A stretch of 64,000 bases of DNA from NCBI RefSeq assembly GCF_030867145.1, contig NC_134414.1:131204465-131268464 (forward strand), in the 5' to 3' direction. The notes under the pieces were generated by a model. It was not told the origin of the DNA. It was given only the letters and a program-made list of their open reading frames with translations, and did no database searches. Source of the stretch: Opisthocomus hoazin (taxonomy: Eukaryota > Chordata > Aves > Opisthocomiformes > Opisthocomidae). Shown here one piece after another: positions 1 through 14,100 of this stretch. The stretch's first letter is position 1; the number at the start of each line of letters is the position of its first letter. The position numbers were made by a program, and so were the translations under genes.

Positions 1-3000
1 ATATCAACTGAGATCCATTGCATAAAGGTCCAGGAAGGGCTGCTTTCCAAAGGGCCAAAATCTTAGCATCCACCTCATATAATGGGATATGGTTGCAGGG
101 AAGGCCAGGGGAATGGTGTCCATCCTCAAGCTTTGGAGCAAAAAGACAGCTCCTTTTTGATACTTCAGGATTAGGAATAGCACTAATTCACCAGGCTGAG
201 GACTCTCTGTAAGGACTCCATTGGCTTTTTGATGAAAATTCATATACAACCGCCACAAGTTTTGGTGGGTCTTCTCAATACAGCAAAACTCTGTCAATCG
301 GTTTAGAAATTGTATGGACTGAAGCATTTTGACAAACATACAAGAAGGACAATAATGCATCAAATATGACAGAATATTAATATTTGATGTTCCTTGTGTC
401 ACTTCTTTCTCCTATTTTCTGTCTGGCCTCAGAGACAAGACATAGCTGAGAGAAGGTACCTTTTCCCACAGTGCAGTAGAGACTGCGTTACGATTCAGAG
501 GGGTCTTCTTAATAGGAAGAATATCATCTGCCAATCCCATCTAAAACAACAGAGTAAGTGGAAATCAACAGCCTACAAGCAAAATTTTCTATGATGGGTG
601 GGTTTCTTTCAGCATTTGTTCATACACATTTACCGAAAGCTCTGTCACAACAGCTGCAGGCAGGGCATTATCTATGAAGCTTGCTGGATTTCAAGATTCA
701 CTTCTCTCATTGAATGACTACATTTTGGCTGCAATATCCTTCTGGACCTATTTCAAAACCTGTTTGTTTTCAATGGTTTTGGCAGATGGCTGTATAAACT
801 GAAGGTCCCATGATTATGATTCATTTCTGTGCAAATAATTTTTGCTATCAGGTTTGAGTATATCTTTATGTGATTTTATACTATTCATATGTACACTGAA
901 TATGTTCAGAGCCAGGACTGTGCTTACCCAAATACCATCTTTTGTGCTGAAGAACAAAAAACTATAGGTGAACATTTTAATTTTTTCATATTTAATATTA
1001 AGTTTCTTTTTTGATGGGTATTATATTCCTGTTCAGTTATGCATCGCGGTTGTTTCATTTTATTTATGCATTTAAATATTTCTCACATTTTCCTAGGAAG
1101 AGTTGTTGCGATCATGTACAGAAATTATAGCTATTGCTTCATTTTGTGTTTGTGGGGTCTGGCACTTTATATGTGATATGTTAACAAGTACACAAAGTTT
1201 AATCCAACCTCAAAACCATGCTGCAATTAATCAATACCTCTGAAGCACTCAAGCATAAATATTTTACTTTGGGAATGCCCACCTAAAAGATGAGGTAACC
1301 ACACTGGACGTTCTCTTCTTAGTTCTCTCATAAAACACAGGGGTATAACTGGATCTTGCTCTTTAAATGCTTGTATGTACCCATGACCTAACTTCGCACA
1401 GGAGCATTTTCTAGTTAGCCTGAAGCGATAGGAAGGATCCACAGAGAAGAGCGTTTTACCAGAGCATTGTCTCCCACCTGTGAGACACAGCAAGTTTAAA
1501 ATGTCCTTCACGGGCCTCTGAGTCACGTCAGCTTTTGGTAGCCAGCTCACACTGGGAGCACTAGCCTACTGCTGCTGCCCAGTGGTTCCCCTCTCTTGTG
1601 AAGTTGTTCCAGGTTTTCAATATTACCTGTTAATGAGCATTTTGGAAAAGATATTTTTTGGTCCCTTTGTCTTTGCGTACCACTAACTGACTTCTTTGGT
1701 GTCCAAGGTTTGAACTCTGATGTAACTTGTAGCCATCCCACTCTTGGAAAGAGCAGAAAAAGCAAACAGTGTTTGCCTAGGAATGGGTATGTGTGCAGAA
1801 AACACCCACAGCGAGCTCCTCTGCTCTGGGAATTGGGGATGGTAATCAAGGCAGTGACTATTTTTTGTCAGTCACAACTGAACTAGTGACCTGCTGTGAA
1901 AATGAAAACCCTCTGGAGTCTTGCTGACTACTTGTATATCCCAGTTCCACTTCCTGTGGAAACAGAAATATCAGCCATGCCATTGCAATCCGATTCCTCT
2001 TCAGATGATTACCTTCCTTCCCAAATGCCTGATTCATAGAATCATAGAATCATTAAGGTTGGAAAAGACCTCTAAGGTCATCAAGTCCAACCATCAACCC
2101 AACACCACCATGTCTGCTAAACCATGTCCTGAAGTGCCACATCTACACAATTTTTGAAACCTCCAGGGATGGTGACTCAACCACCTCCCTGGGCAGCCTA
2201 TTCCAGAGCCTGACCACTTTTTCAGCAAAGAAATTTTTCGTAATATCCAGTCTAAACCTCCCCTGATGCAACTTGAGGCCATTCCCTCTTGTCCTATTGC
2301 TAGTTACTTGGGAGAAGAGATCAACACCCACCTTGCTACAACCGCCTTTCAGATAGTGGTAGAGACAAATAAGGTCCCCCGTCAGCCTCCTCTTCTCCAG
2401 ACTGAACAACCCCAATTCCCTCAGCTGCTCCTCAAAAGACTTGTGCTCTAGACACTTCACCAGCTTTGCTGCCCTTCTCTGGACTTGCTCCATCATCTCA
2501 ATGTCCTTCTTGTAGTGATGGGCCCAAAACTGAACATTCAAGGTGTGGCCTCACTAGCGCTGAAACTCATTATGAAATATTTGTTAATTTCTGTGGAGAA
2601 TGATTTCATTCTATCATGCAAGTTTCAGTCTTTCAAAGTAATGCTATTGTATCAGACTACATGGGACTAAACTGGGAAGGGTTGTTGGTCCAGCCTGGCA
2701 TGATATGAAGCAAGAGGAAACACTTCTGAGTAAATATTTTTCAGTGATTTAAGGAGGACAGTGTTGGGGACATTATTTGAAAGCTTCTGTTTCTGGAGTC
2801 ACACCACGGGGCTGATGGGCCAGCCCAGAAAGGACGTGAGCGCTTACAGACTCTCCCATTTGAGAGCTGGGGTTCAGTGACAACCCTGGGGCCTGTTTGC
2901 AGGCAGATCTGTGTGGCCACCTCGGTGGCCGTGCGGCTCACCTGTGCTTCGGAGGAGGTACCAAACAGTGAGTTGGAGCCAGGCATGCATAGGTTTCTGT

Positions 3001-4862
3001 TTTAGCTCTTTTTGGTGTTTTCTTTTCACCAAGTGTGGGGTACAACCAGAACGTTAGTTTTGCATCTCTTGATCATCAGAGTCTCACGAATGCAAGCTTT
3101 GTGCAAATTCTGCTGGGATACAGCTGGGGTTGTTGAGTTCACCTGGCTGAAAAACAGGAGGAAGAGCAAAATCCCGGCAAAGCTGGTGCAGCCCCGGCAC
3201 ATAGCTCTCATGAGATGTGAGGGCCGGTTGCTGCATGAAAAGATGTATGTGAGAGGTTTTATCTGAGGAACTCAGGCATAGCTGGCCGTGTCCCTTTCTA
3301 TCCAGGTCTATTGTAAGGTGGTCTTCAGATTAAGGCTATGAAAGGAGTCATCTGCATGGAAGTTTTGGCTGACAGAAGAACTTCATTAAAATCCAGTCTG
3401 GATTGAGGAGGACAGGAACTATGCATAGTAACAACATTTTTCAGTCAGATTTATTAGTTTATAGTATATGCTACCAGGCAAGAAGCAATTTACAGGCATT
3501 GGCAAGGGCACAATTGCTTTCTTATCTATCCCCCAAAGCCCCACTTAAAAAGAAAAACAATCCTTTAATGGAGATAAGTGTTACAAAGTTTAAGGATGCC
3601 TTAAGCTTTGAAAAGGTTGAACATTCAAAATTAAGGCTCTAAAGTAAAATAATAAGATCTTTATTAATTACAGAAAATCACAGGAAGGATACCCAGCAGA
3701 CTTTGACTTTTGCTCATGACTTCATTAGTCTTCACTCCTCTCTAACTGTACTATCCAAAGAAGGCTTTCGCTATACTAGGCCTGGGAAAATTATTCCCAA
3801 AGAGGGCAGGGTTCTTATCTGCAGGGAAGACTTAGATGTTGAAGAAGTGGGGCATGGGGGGTTGGGGGTGTGTATGTTTTTACTAGCATGTGGAGGTGGA
3901 TTTCCTCTGCATAGAGGGAGATCTTACTCATACTTAGTGAGATTTACACCTGAGTTCAGGAGATCTTCAGCCAGAGGAAACAGAGATTTCCCTAAGCCCT
4001 GCTTACCATAGATAGAGCCAGTTCCCATTCCCTTGGTTTGGCCCTAGCTCTAGAAAACGGAAAAAGTGGAAAGGGTTGCAATCCATCACCTGTGGCAAAC
4101 ACCTTGAAGAGATTATATAGAAGTGTGAGAAGCAGAACATCTCTGTTTTTACGGGAGAACTTTCAGCAAGGCTCAAATTCTGATGGGGCAAAACTGGAGA
4201 TGCAGCAAAAGAGGCTGGTAGCTGTGAGTCAGGGCTATAAAGCAGTAAATGGAGAGGGGGATTCCACAAAAGAGACAAGGTGATGAGGTTAATGTCGGGA
4301 GAAAGAACTAGTTGTGCAACTGGGGAAACAGAACTGGGGACATGGGAGAGAACTGAGGGACGCCAGAGAAATGAGAGTCATATTGTCAGTGACTGAGGGA
4401 AAGCAGAGAGAAATGAGACATCAGGAAGGTGTAGAAAAGAACTCAGGGCTTCTCTTTTACTATTCCTGTAAATGTGGTGTTGAGACAATGTAAAAGAAAA
4501 AAGATACCTGTTTCCAAGCCAAATCTAAGCAAATGTCAGGGCCAGAAAGCAGGTGGCAGTTTATGTGTATTTTTTCCTTCCCAAACCTACCAATAAGCCC
4601 GTTTTCAATTAAAGAAGAAGCATAAGGCTTTGTATGACTTTGCTCATCTCTGTAACACATGCACACTCTGCTTTTAAATGTACACATCAACCACTGTCCT
4701 GCTGCAATGCTAAATCTGCCTGAAACCCTCTTACGGCAGTCCATTTCTAACTTGGATCTTGCTCCAGATACACTCCTCCTATGACAAGGGTCATATTCCT
4801 AATGGAAAAAGTACGGACAGGAAGGTAGTAACATGGTGTCAATGATGCAGTTGAATTTTACA
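1..4862. other. Left flank, downstream of LNP1: no supported gene
   Basis: Apart from a CR1 copy at 2,031-2,562 I see no exon, RNA gene or CpG island here. In the conserved vertebrate order TMEM45A would lie beyond LNP1 in this direction, but I recognise none of its exons. A minus-strand open frame at 402-4 has a faint retroelement look (see findings). A locally GC-richer patch at about 2,780-2,990 has no recognisable product. Confidence 0.6.
2031..2562 (-). mobile_element. CR1 LINE, 5'-truncated copy (minus strand)
   Basis: The left end carries the reverse complement of a CR1 3' terminus, with repeated AATCATAG units followed by the usual AAGGTTGGAAAAGACCTCTA block. An open minus-strand frame (2,541-2,143) encodes the C-terminal part of the CR1 reverse-transcriptase ORF, with motifs such as [23 protein letters not shown] and [15 protein letters not shown]. 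The copy breaks off near 2,562, the typical 5' truncation. Its 3' tail differs from those of the copies at 8,735 and 50,545, so it is a different subfamily, probably older. Confidence 0.95.
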
Positions 4863-4887
4863 TTTATTTTACAGGTCAGGGTTTATT
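4863..4887 (-). terminator. LNP1 polyadenylation signals (two)
   Basis: Two minus-strand AATAAA hexamers (plus-strand TTTATT at 4,882-4,887 and 4,863-4,868) lie about 90-115 nt past the LNP1 stop codon. They would give a very short 3' UTR. Confidence 0.6.
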
Positions 4888-4978
4888 CTAGCTAACAGGC
4901 CTCTTCTAGTCAAAACAAAACAAGAATGCTCCCTCTGCTCTTTAGAGCGAGTGTTAAAATTCATTATCCCAATGCATT

Positions 4979-5182
4979 CTAGCTGCCTGTGCATAAATAT
5001 CCTTTCTCAATGCTTGCTTGTGATGGAAACTGTTCATTGCGGTTTGCAGGTACAACTGCTGAATCTTCATCTTCTTGCTTCTCTCTCCTTGGCTCTGATT
5101 TCTCTCCATTTCTCTTGTGAGACTTGGTTTTTCTCAAATGCAATCTCTCTCTTTCTCTTCTCTCCTTCATGCCTTCAGGTTG
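4979..5182 (-). CDS. LNP1: LNP1 coding exon 3 (last)
   Basis: The acceptor is CCTTTTAG|CAA. The exon encodes residues 133-199, starting [18 protein letters not shown], and ends at a TAG at 4,981-4,979. The ERRERERL run corresponds to the charged C-terminal tail of mammalian LNP1. Confidence 0.85.
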   Translation of the reverse strand, partial: QPEGMKERRERERLHLRKTKSHKRNGEKSEPRREKQEDEDSAVVPANRNEQFPSQASIEKGYLCTGS

Positions 5183-8100
5183 CTAAAAGGCAGGAGAAAA
5201 ACAGCAGGGAATTAAAAGCAACTCCCACGTGAACAATGAAATCTCATTATTTTGTTTCACTAGTATAATAAAATATTCCAGTTACCTACCTCAGCCAGAT
5301 CAGCTTTAACATCGTGGGCTCAAATTGAAGGCCCTAGCCAGTCACTCTAAAACTCAGCAAGAGGCAACATGCTTCTGATTATACTCTATGTATGATAGGA
5401 AGGTCACCTGTCCGCAGGGCTTGAGGGGGGAAAGGAGAAAGCAGGGGAGAAGGGAAGGACTCTCAGATTTCAGCCCAGACTCCATGCTTCTGTCCTTTCA
5501 TGTGATCCATCTCTACGTGCCTGAAGGCTGTTCAGTACTAGCTGCAAAGACCTCACTGAAAACAAGTGCTGAAGGTCATGAAGTGTCCTCCAAGCCACTT
5601 TTATAAGAGAAAAGCAATATGCAGGGAAGGAGATGAAATGGAATTAACTTTTTCTCACTTTTCTTTTAACCCGTGTAGTCATGTAAAAGGTGGTTTGAAT
5701 TGCACCCAGAGAGGTCCGAATGCAAAAAAATGCTCCTACTCCCAAATTTCCTTTCAGATCTCTAACACCTATCACTCAGTTCTTTGAGATTCTCAAGCCC
5801 TTCATGTCTCCCAAATTTCAATGGTGACTGAGGGAATGACAACAATCTAGTCTTCTTGAAAGGTAAATTAAAATGCAGCCCAGCACGAGGTTTGTAATCT
5901 GTGGATTACAGAAGGGTATCAGAATCCATGTTTTTAACTGGAACTGAAGCTGTATTTAGTGCATTGTGCTCACTTTACCTATCGTACAACTGTTACCCAC
6001 TTACAGACTTCCTAGCCATAGGGACTTTTGAGAAATGATAAATGATAAACCAGATAACCACTGGTGAGGGTTGGCAAATGAGACAATGTGAAGTTCCAAA
6101 TGAAATAAATTCAGTAGTTCTTAAAGGGGAAACAGAAGATTAGAAAATGCACTTAAAACCTTAACAATTGCATAAGAGTTGTCATCACCATAATTCTGCA
6201 TATTCTTAGAGGACTGGGCATGCAAAAACGATAACTGTGGGGCTGATCATGTAATGACGAAGCTTATTGAAAAGAGATTTCTTTTTCCTCTGTTGTTGCA
6301 GCATAGAAGGTCTGCAAAGGGAGCTGAAAATTACTTGCCCTTACAAAACTGTCAGTGTCAACAAACTGAAAAAAAAGATACTTCCCTTTGTTGTTATTTG
6401 ACGCTAATGTCAAGTGTTACTCAAGCACAGCTTCTTTCCATAGGGTGACTTAAGTTGACAGTGTTCTTTTGATACTTAGAAACGAGTTAGGGTTTATCAC
6501 CCTTCCTTCCATTGTATGATACACCAGCTATAATAAAATCATAATAAAAACCAATGTGTTAAATTGTTACAGACAAAAGGTTGTTATTGGCTTCTTCATC
6601 AACATGAACCATACAGAAAATGCTCATGCTTCAGGAAGGAGTGATGGGGAGAAGGTTGAAATGGGGGGAGAATTCCTGTCTGGCTGCATGCCCTTACAGA
6701 GAAAATATGTTCAGCCACTTATAGCGATGGCTGCTGCTGCAGCTGTGTGGTGACATTGAAGGAAGCAGATGGACGGAGTCCCAAGGGGTAAATGAGAAGC
6801 CTCTCAAGCGCCATGATGTCTGGCAGTCTCACAGATAACACTGTACATGGTTAAACCAGGTCATCAGCAGCACGAGGCCTGGGTCTTACGGCAAAAGTAA
6901 AGCAAACCTAGTTTTATATTGCCATTTTTTGTTGGCACAGATGTAGAAACCTCTGAAAACATTGCCACAGCCAGTGCGGTGTCTCATTTTGAAGATACAC
7001 ATTTTTTAATATGCCTAGATGGTAACAGTACATCAAGAATTCTCCTACTAAAGATTACTAACACTTTAGCGCTATTTGCACTACTGTAAGGACCACATCA
7101 TTTGAGAAATTTTATTTCAAGTTTATTTCTGCTCTTCCCCGGCAAAGCCAAAGAAATTACACCAGGGATAAAGCTGCCCTGCTTGTTGGTTGATTGGTTG
7201 GTTGTTTTTTTTCTTCTGAAGTGATCTTAAGATGGGTGTTACCTACCAAAGAAACTGAGCGTTTGCTTTTGAGATGCAACTGCTTTTCAAAGGACTCTGC
7301 AAACTCCTGGATGGAGTTTGATCTTGTCTCTGGGCATGAGCTGTCTGCTGAAGGTGTTCTGCTTCCCTTCCTGTGGCAGTGGCATTTGACATCTTGGTCT
7401 TCTTGAAATTCCTTGGAGCCCTTGAGATGGCCTGAAGATGAGCCTTTGGTAGAAGCATGAAGTCGTGTTGTATGGAGGGAGGAAAGCCTGGCCTGAAAAA
7501 CAAGAGGTCTTTGTTGAGTATTGAATATTAAAGAAGAGCACCCAGCATAAATACTGTCTGCCACAGAGTGCTCTCTGAACAATGGTGCAGAATGAAGGAC
7601 CTTGCCCAGACTCTTGTATCTTTCCTTCTATGTGCAGGAGAATCACACTGCCAAGAGCTTCCTTTCCAGAGGCAGCAGCAGAATTTGCTTTTATTCCTGG
7701 TTTTGCTATCTAAGTTTTGGCCCTCAAATGAGCGTTTAAAATGTAAAGTATCCTGGGTCCTCTTAGTGCCCACTGACACTAAAAGGAACTTCATAACCTC
7801 AAAAATTCAAGCCTCGCATCTGGTGGCAGGTTCTAGGCAAGACTCTCAAAAGGCAAAGACCAAGCCTTTTGTGGCCAGATGAGCCACATACTGGGTTTGA
7901 CCTGCAGCTGCTCCAGGTCTTATCAGATGTTTGAGTTCATTTGAGAGTGACAGGGACCATTTCTAGCCCAGTTGTGTCAAATTTGCAGCATGGCCTACAT
8001 CCAAACAAGATGCTCTATTTTCCAGGTCTGAATTTTCTGCTGGTTTCTTGGGCACGTTTGTCCTGAAGGGAGCACTTTGAGGGCACTGAGGGACACATCC

Positions 8101-11100
8101 CTACTACCAAAATGGTAGGAAACCGGCTTCCTACAACTATATTCGTAGGCTGTAGTGGACAGGGAGTAGATAGCTGTTTAGTTTCCATGTGGTTCAATTT
8201 TCCCAGGCCTGACATGCAGATAAAAGCTATCAATCTGCATCAGCTGTGTTTCACTGAAGGTCTGTAAAGTAGGATAAATTGATGCAGAGCTGCTGTGTCC
8301 TGTGGAGTCATGTACTGGTGGTTTTAGAAACAGACAGAACTGTAGAAGAGATGGGTGAGAAGGCCACCCCACAGAGCCAGGCACGCCCCAAACCCTGCCA
8401 GCTTTTGACGATTTTCCAGGGCGAGTAGCTGAACACTGGTAAGATGCAGATAGTGAAAATGGTGGGAGAGAGATGGGAGGTACTGAAACTGAGACCACCA
8501 CAGGTGTCACGTTAGGGCACTCCAGGCACCCAGCTGCTGCATAAGTGTATGAGCCTGGTGCTGAGCCTTCAGCTGCTGAGTAAACCTGAGAAGCTCTGCT
8601 GGCTTCAAGGGAGCTGTGATTGTTTATAACAACTGGAGGTCTATCCCACAGATCCTGAAATGCTTTCTGAGAAAATTCAGGAGAAAATCCTACACTCAGA
8701 GAGGGTTTGGTGGTGTGTGTGTGTGCATGTGTTCTCCTTCCCCTCTACACTGCCCTGGTGAGGCCTCATCTGGAGTACTCTGTCCAGTTCTGGGCTCCGC
8801 AGTTCAAGAAAGATGAAGAGCTACTGGAGAGAGTCCAGCGGAGGGCTACAAGGATGGTGAGGGGACTGGAACATCTCCCCTATGAGGAGAGGCTGAGGGA
8901 GCTGGGCTTGTTCAGCCTGAAGAAGAGAAGGCTGCAAGGGGACCTAATAAATGCTTATAAATACCTGAAGGGTGGGTGTCAGGAGGATGGGGCCAAGCTC
9001 TTTTCAGTGGTGCCCAGTGACAGGACAAGGGGCGATGGGCACAAACTGAAGCACAGGAAGTTCCGTCTGAATATGAGGAAGAACTTCTTCCCTCTGAGGG
9101 TGACGGAGCACTGGAACAGGCTGCCCAGGGAGGTTGTGGAGTCTCCTTCTCTGGAGATATTCAAGACCCTCCTGGACAAGGTCCTCTGCAGCCTGCTGTA
9201 GGTGACCCTGCTTCGGCAGAAGGGCTGGACTAGATGACCCACAGAGGTCCCTTCCAACCCCTACTATTCTGTGATTCTGTGTGATTCTGTGATTCTGTAA
9301 CAGTGGAAAGCTAAACTAACTTGGTACTGTGGCCACATGAATCTACAAACCTTGGACTGCAAGAGACCTGAAACCTCTCCTGTGTGTATTTGCATTTACA
9401 CTGGCCCAGATGCTATTATAAATGCATCAGCACAACAGGGACCTGTGTAGCCTTTCTCTGAACAGTGAGGCTGTGTATCCATGTGGTTGTGACTACATCA
9501 CATTAGACAGGCTTGATGAGAGGTGCTAAAAATAAAAAAATCTTACACCAGACAGCAGCACCTAATACCAAAGGGTTTTCAGATCACATGGTACTGGTTC
9601 AATTTCTTTTCCAGACATAAGCTTACTTTGGTAACTAGTAGTATGGACTGCCTCTGAGAGTAGTGGTAATGATTTCTGCCATACTCTTTTTACTTTGGTT
9701 TCAAACCAATCAATACAGCTGTAATTTCTGTAAGGTCAAATTGTATTGTTACTTTAAAAAGCATCAAAGCAATCACATTGTGCTTGAGGGACAGTACTAC
9801 ACATGCTATGTCAAGTTCAAAAAGCTGAATGTCTTCTGTGTCATTTTAATGGCATCAACATATATTGTTTCCTGGAAATAAAAATTGTCTCACACTAAAA
9901 ATCACTGATATTTGTTCTTAGAGGGTTTGGGAAAAAAAACAGGATGACAACTGAATTTGGGCATGGTATTCTATCGATCCTGTTTTGCAATGTTTGTAAA
10001 TGTTTTATTTTACTAAGACATTGCTTTTTAATTTCCCTTCGCAGATAGAATTATAGTTTGGCCCTTAACAAAAAGACTGCAGTTCACATACTGACATGGC
10101 AGCAATGGCCCAGAAAAGGGACAGGCCTTCCACTGAAATGCCAGTCTGCCTCAGTGGACTAAGGGTAAAGCTACACATACGTATCTGTGCAATCACATTA
10201 CTGTGACTGTGCCTCCTTTCACAGTGCCTTTGCATAATACATACCACCGTGGCTAGGAGGACAGCATGCTCGTGCATGTTAGCATGTCGCTGTCTCATGG
10301 GCACAGCCCTACAGAGGACAGGAGCCTTAACACTACTGCGCAAGCATGAACATTTCACGGCTTATAAGTAGCACAGTACATCCATCTTATTTAAGATTGA
10401 CTCTGTGGAGAACTGAGAGAGTCATAAAACGAAGCTCAGCGATGAAGCAGATCCGGCACTAACTTCATATAAAATCCACGTGGCTTTCTCCCTGTTTCGT
10501 AAATTCAACACATGCATTTAATACACGTGTTTGGTGCCAAACTGATTGCTTGGTAACATTGTAAATAAGAATGACTGAAGACTGCTTTAATTTATGCTTC
10601 CCCTCCTGAAGTCTCAGCAGCTGCTTGCAACAGAGATCACCTCTGTATCTGCACAATCTGTTGTCCACCCACCGCTGCTTTCTTCCCTTGCCAAAGGTCT
10701 CTGAGCACAGCCCCAGTACCTGCTCCTGTCCTTGCCCCAGCAGCTGCCTCGTGACTGCATCTGGTGCCTCTTTAGCAAACTCCCCTTGGTCTCTGGCTGC
10801 TAGGGTCTGCCCTCACGTACTTCTTAAACCAGAGAAAGCAGGAGGAGGTGAAACAAGGGAAAAGGCATGGGAAGGAGGAAACATCAATGCTCCCCTGTAT
10901 CAAAATGGGGAATTCTTGCTAATACTGGGAAAGCCAGAAGCACCAAGCATGTTCTCAGGGGTTTAGTACTCCTTTTTTCTGCTTGAGCCCTTATGTAAAG
11001 GCCAGTCATGCTCAGGGTATCTATTTATACAACAGCTAATCTTTTGCTAATTGCCCAGCTAAAACACACAAAAAAAGTATACAAACAAAATACCTCAAGA

Positions 11101-14100
11101 AATAGATGTCAATATAATATGCCTATTCTCTTTCTCAGTTTCTCATGGAGACAAGATAATTGCTTCCATCTTTTGGGCTTGATCTCAGGGCTTGCACAGC
11201 TGTTGGTAAGAAAATGAATCTTCAGGGTGTCAGCACAAGCATTCATTGTTTGCTGAAGTTCAGACAATGACCCCAGTACTTTAGGGATATTTCGGAACAT
11301 CTGACATACAGATGCTGTCCCAGAGCTTGCTTTCCTTCTGAGCAGCTTATAGTCAAGCGTATATTCCTTAAAAATGTTTTGGCCTAGGCTCCAGCTGATC
11401 TGTAGTAACAATGTTGTGGTAGATGTTTGGTCTGACTTTAGTTTAGATTAAATGTAAGTAACTTCAACAGCAGTCAGTTGCTCTGCTCCCACTCTCAGCT
11501 GCTTCTTATTAGATTTTTTGCTGTGAGCAGCAATGTATACTGGAAGGTGGATACATTTATAGGGTTTCAAAACTCTTCTCAGTGCTCCTTTGCCTCCTGT
11601 CTTTTCCCCATAACAAAATGTCTGGGAGGTAAGAAACTGTCCTGAACCAAAATGATGGAGGATAACCAGAATGTGCCAAGGAAAGTTGCAGCTGAAGGCT
11701 TCAAAAAGGGTATTGCCGCTAATGTGTCTAAAGTTTGCCAGGGGAACAAGTTAACTAAAGGAGATGAAGAGAGATGACTTGGTTCTGCCCAGGCAGTTTT
11801 CACATTCAGTGTTGGCCCACAGCAGTGTACACAACTCAGACACTTTTCAGGGGAGTGGAGCTGCAAGTTTTAGCTTGTCTTGCCAATGACCCAGTGAAGG
11901 ATGAATATCGTTTTGTGTTCCCCTTGGCAAAATGGGAATGAAAATAGCAAAAGCATTTTGCAAAGCTCATCTCAGTAATGTTTGTGAGGTATGCTAAGAT
12001 ATTGGGGGGGGGGAGGGGGGAAACGAAAATTATTGTTAATTTGGGAGTTGTCCTACAAAGTTTTATCCATATTTGGGGGGGCTCTACCATGGTAGGACGC
12101 CGCATGAGTTTACCATTGTGTTTGAGGTGAGAGCAGTTGCTTGAACATCTGTCTACAGCACAGGAAAGACTACAAAGGCCAGCATACCAATTTGGAGCTG
12201 AAAGTGATCTCCAGTGTTATGCAAAACCACCTTTTGAGCTATACTGCGAGCATTTTGCTATGTAATGGCAAAACGGTCCTGGTGCAGATGCAGTTCACGT
12301 GGGCAGGACTGCACGATTGCTGATGCATTGTACACCAGCCCTGGGTACGAGACAAAGCGCGCTGGCAGTGCTGTTTTGGCAGTATCACTGTATCTGCACA
12401 AGGAACTTCTGCCAACAGCTGTGTCAGAACCTGCTGACTTGATTTTCACCAAGACAGCAGTGTTATCTCCGTTTATGATGTTGACACAGAAGGAGCACAC
12501 TGTGGTCTGCTGTGGAGGTATTAACTTACATAAGAGATGCAATCTGATCTCAGTTATTAATCCTCCTGATTAATAGCACTGTTCTGATAAGATGAAGACC
12601 ATATTTAACTAACACTAATAAGTGTTTCGAATCTTACAGTAGTTATAATTTGTAAAAATGAATTTTACAGTAGTTATAATTTATAATATCTGTGTGAAAA
12701 GCACACATCCAGTTGCTGCTCTCAAGATGTTCTTCTTGGAGGTCCTTCTAAGAAATTACTAGTGCCCATTTGTTTAACTTCTAGATTGCTTGAAGACAAC
12801 ATGTTTTAGTGCTCTTCACCACCAACTCATCAGAGATTTCCAAATAAAAAATATCATGTCAAAATTTATCCCTGAATCATAAAATCCCCAAACAAATCTT
12901 CCCTTCTCATTCCTCCAGTCAAACTCTGGCACTGAGAAGTAAAGCAGTTGAAACTTATGTCTCTTGTATAATACTACTGGAGCAAGACAAATTTGTGTGG
13001 AGCATTAATGTAAAGGCCAGGCATAATTAAGAGTACAGGACAACTTGGGCTCATTGAACAGTAATGGCAGAAGTCACAGTCTTCTCTTTCTGCCAGCTAA
13101 CTTAATCCAAGTCCCAGGTGTTGATTCAGGGATGCAACTATAGCAAAGTATTTGAATAGCCATTAGCTAAGTATTTAAACAGCTTTTGAACAAATAGAGT
13201 ATAAGAACATGCTTCAAATGAAATATATGTGTACACACAAATATATATGAATATGTATTTAGCAGCTTGCTGAATAGACAGTGATTTAAAGTACATTCTT
13301 ACACTTCAGTCTGTATTGGGGCCTGAAGAAGTCACATATGCGTAGAAATCACATATGTCTCTGAAGGACAAAATTAAAATACAGTAAAATTAGTGTTTTT
13401 TTAAAAATTAAGAAACATTCTGTTTTCAGGCATTCTGATAGAATCCATTGGCACAGCTCTAGCTCAGAGTCTGTCTTGCACTCTGTGACCAGGGTAAAAT
13501 ATAACAGTAAATAACAAATGTGGGTGATCAACTCAAAACTAATGAATGAAGGTTATCTCTCCAACCTGTCCAGGAATTCAAAGAGGGGGGAGGTGGTTTT
13601 GGTCTGTTTTGTTTTTCTTAGCCAAATTTTTTTGAAAACGAAAAATCCCACAGCTTAGAACATTGTAGGTCCGGTGGAGAAGAACTTGCAAGATGAAAAT
13701 ATAGCATGGCAGAAGAAAAAAAGTCTGGACAATATTAGCTGTTTCTCCCCAGTAGAATAGCACTTGCTTTGTTGCAGCCGTAATGATCCAAGGATGTAAG
13801 TGAAAAATGGTTTGTAAGGAAACATAATGTCTTTGGTAAGCCCGTTGATGTAGTTGGAAAAAAAGAGACAGTTCTGGACCACCTAAACATGTTTTTAACG
13901 CTGAAATAAAAGCAACAGCCTTCAAGTAGAGAGCAGACTGGGAACAGCTGCTTTCAGTTTAACTTCATTTTGATAATTGGTTAGACAGTTGTGAGCTGCC
14001 TTAAAAAAGTGCCTCAGCTTGTGAACCCTGACCCTTTGCCAACTATTTTGTTGGTTTAAGAATAAAAAACATTCTTCTCCCTTAAAATCTTACTTCACAG

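Noticed and set aside
7157-7246. Read-through of LNP1 exon 2 to a stop at 7,157
   Set aside because: The TTG|GTAGGT donor and the in-phase exon at 5,182 restore the charged LNP1 tail, whereas the read-through gives unrelated sequence.
12004-12020. G-rich run in LNP1 intron 1 as a regulatory quadruplex
   Set aside because: It is a simple homopolymer-like tract with no nearby exon or promoter. Nothing supports a function.
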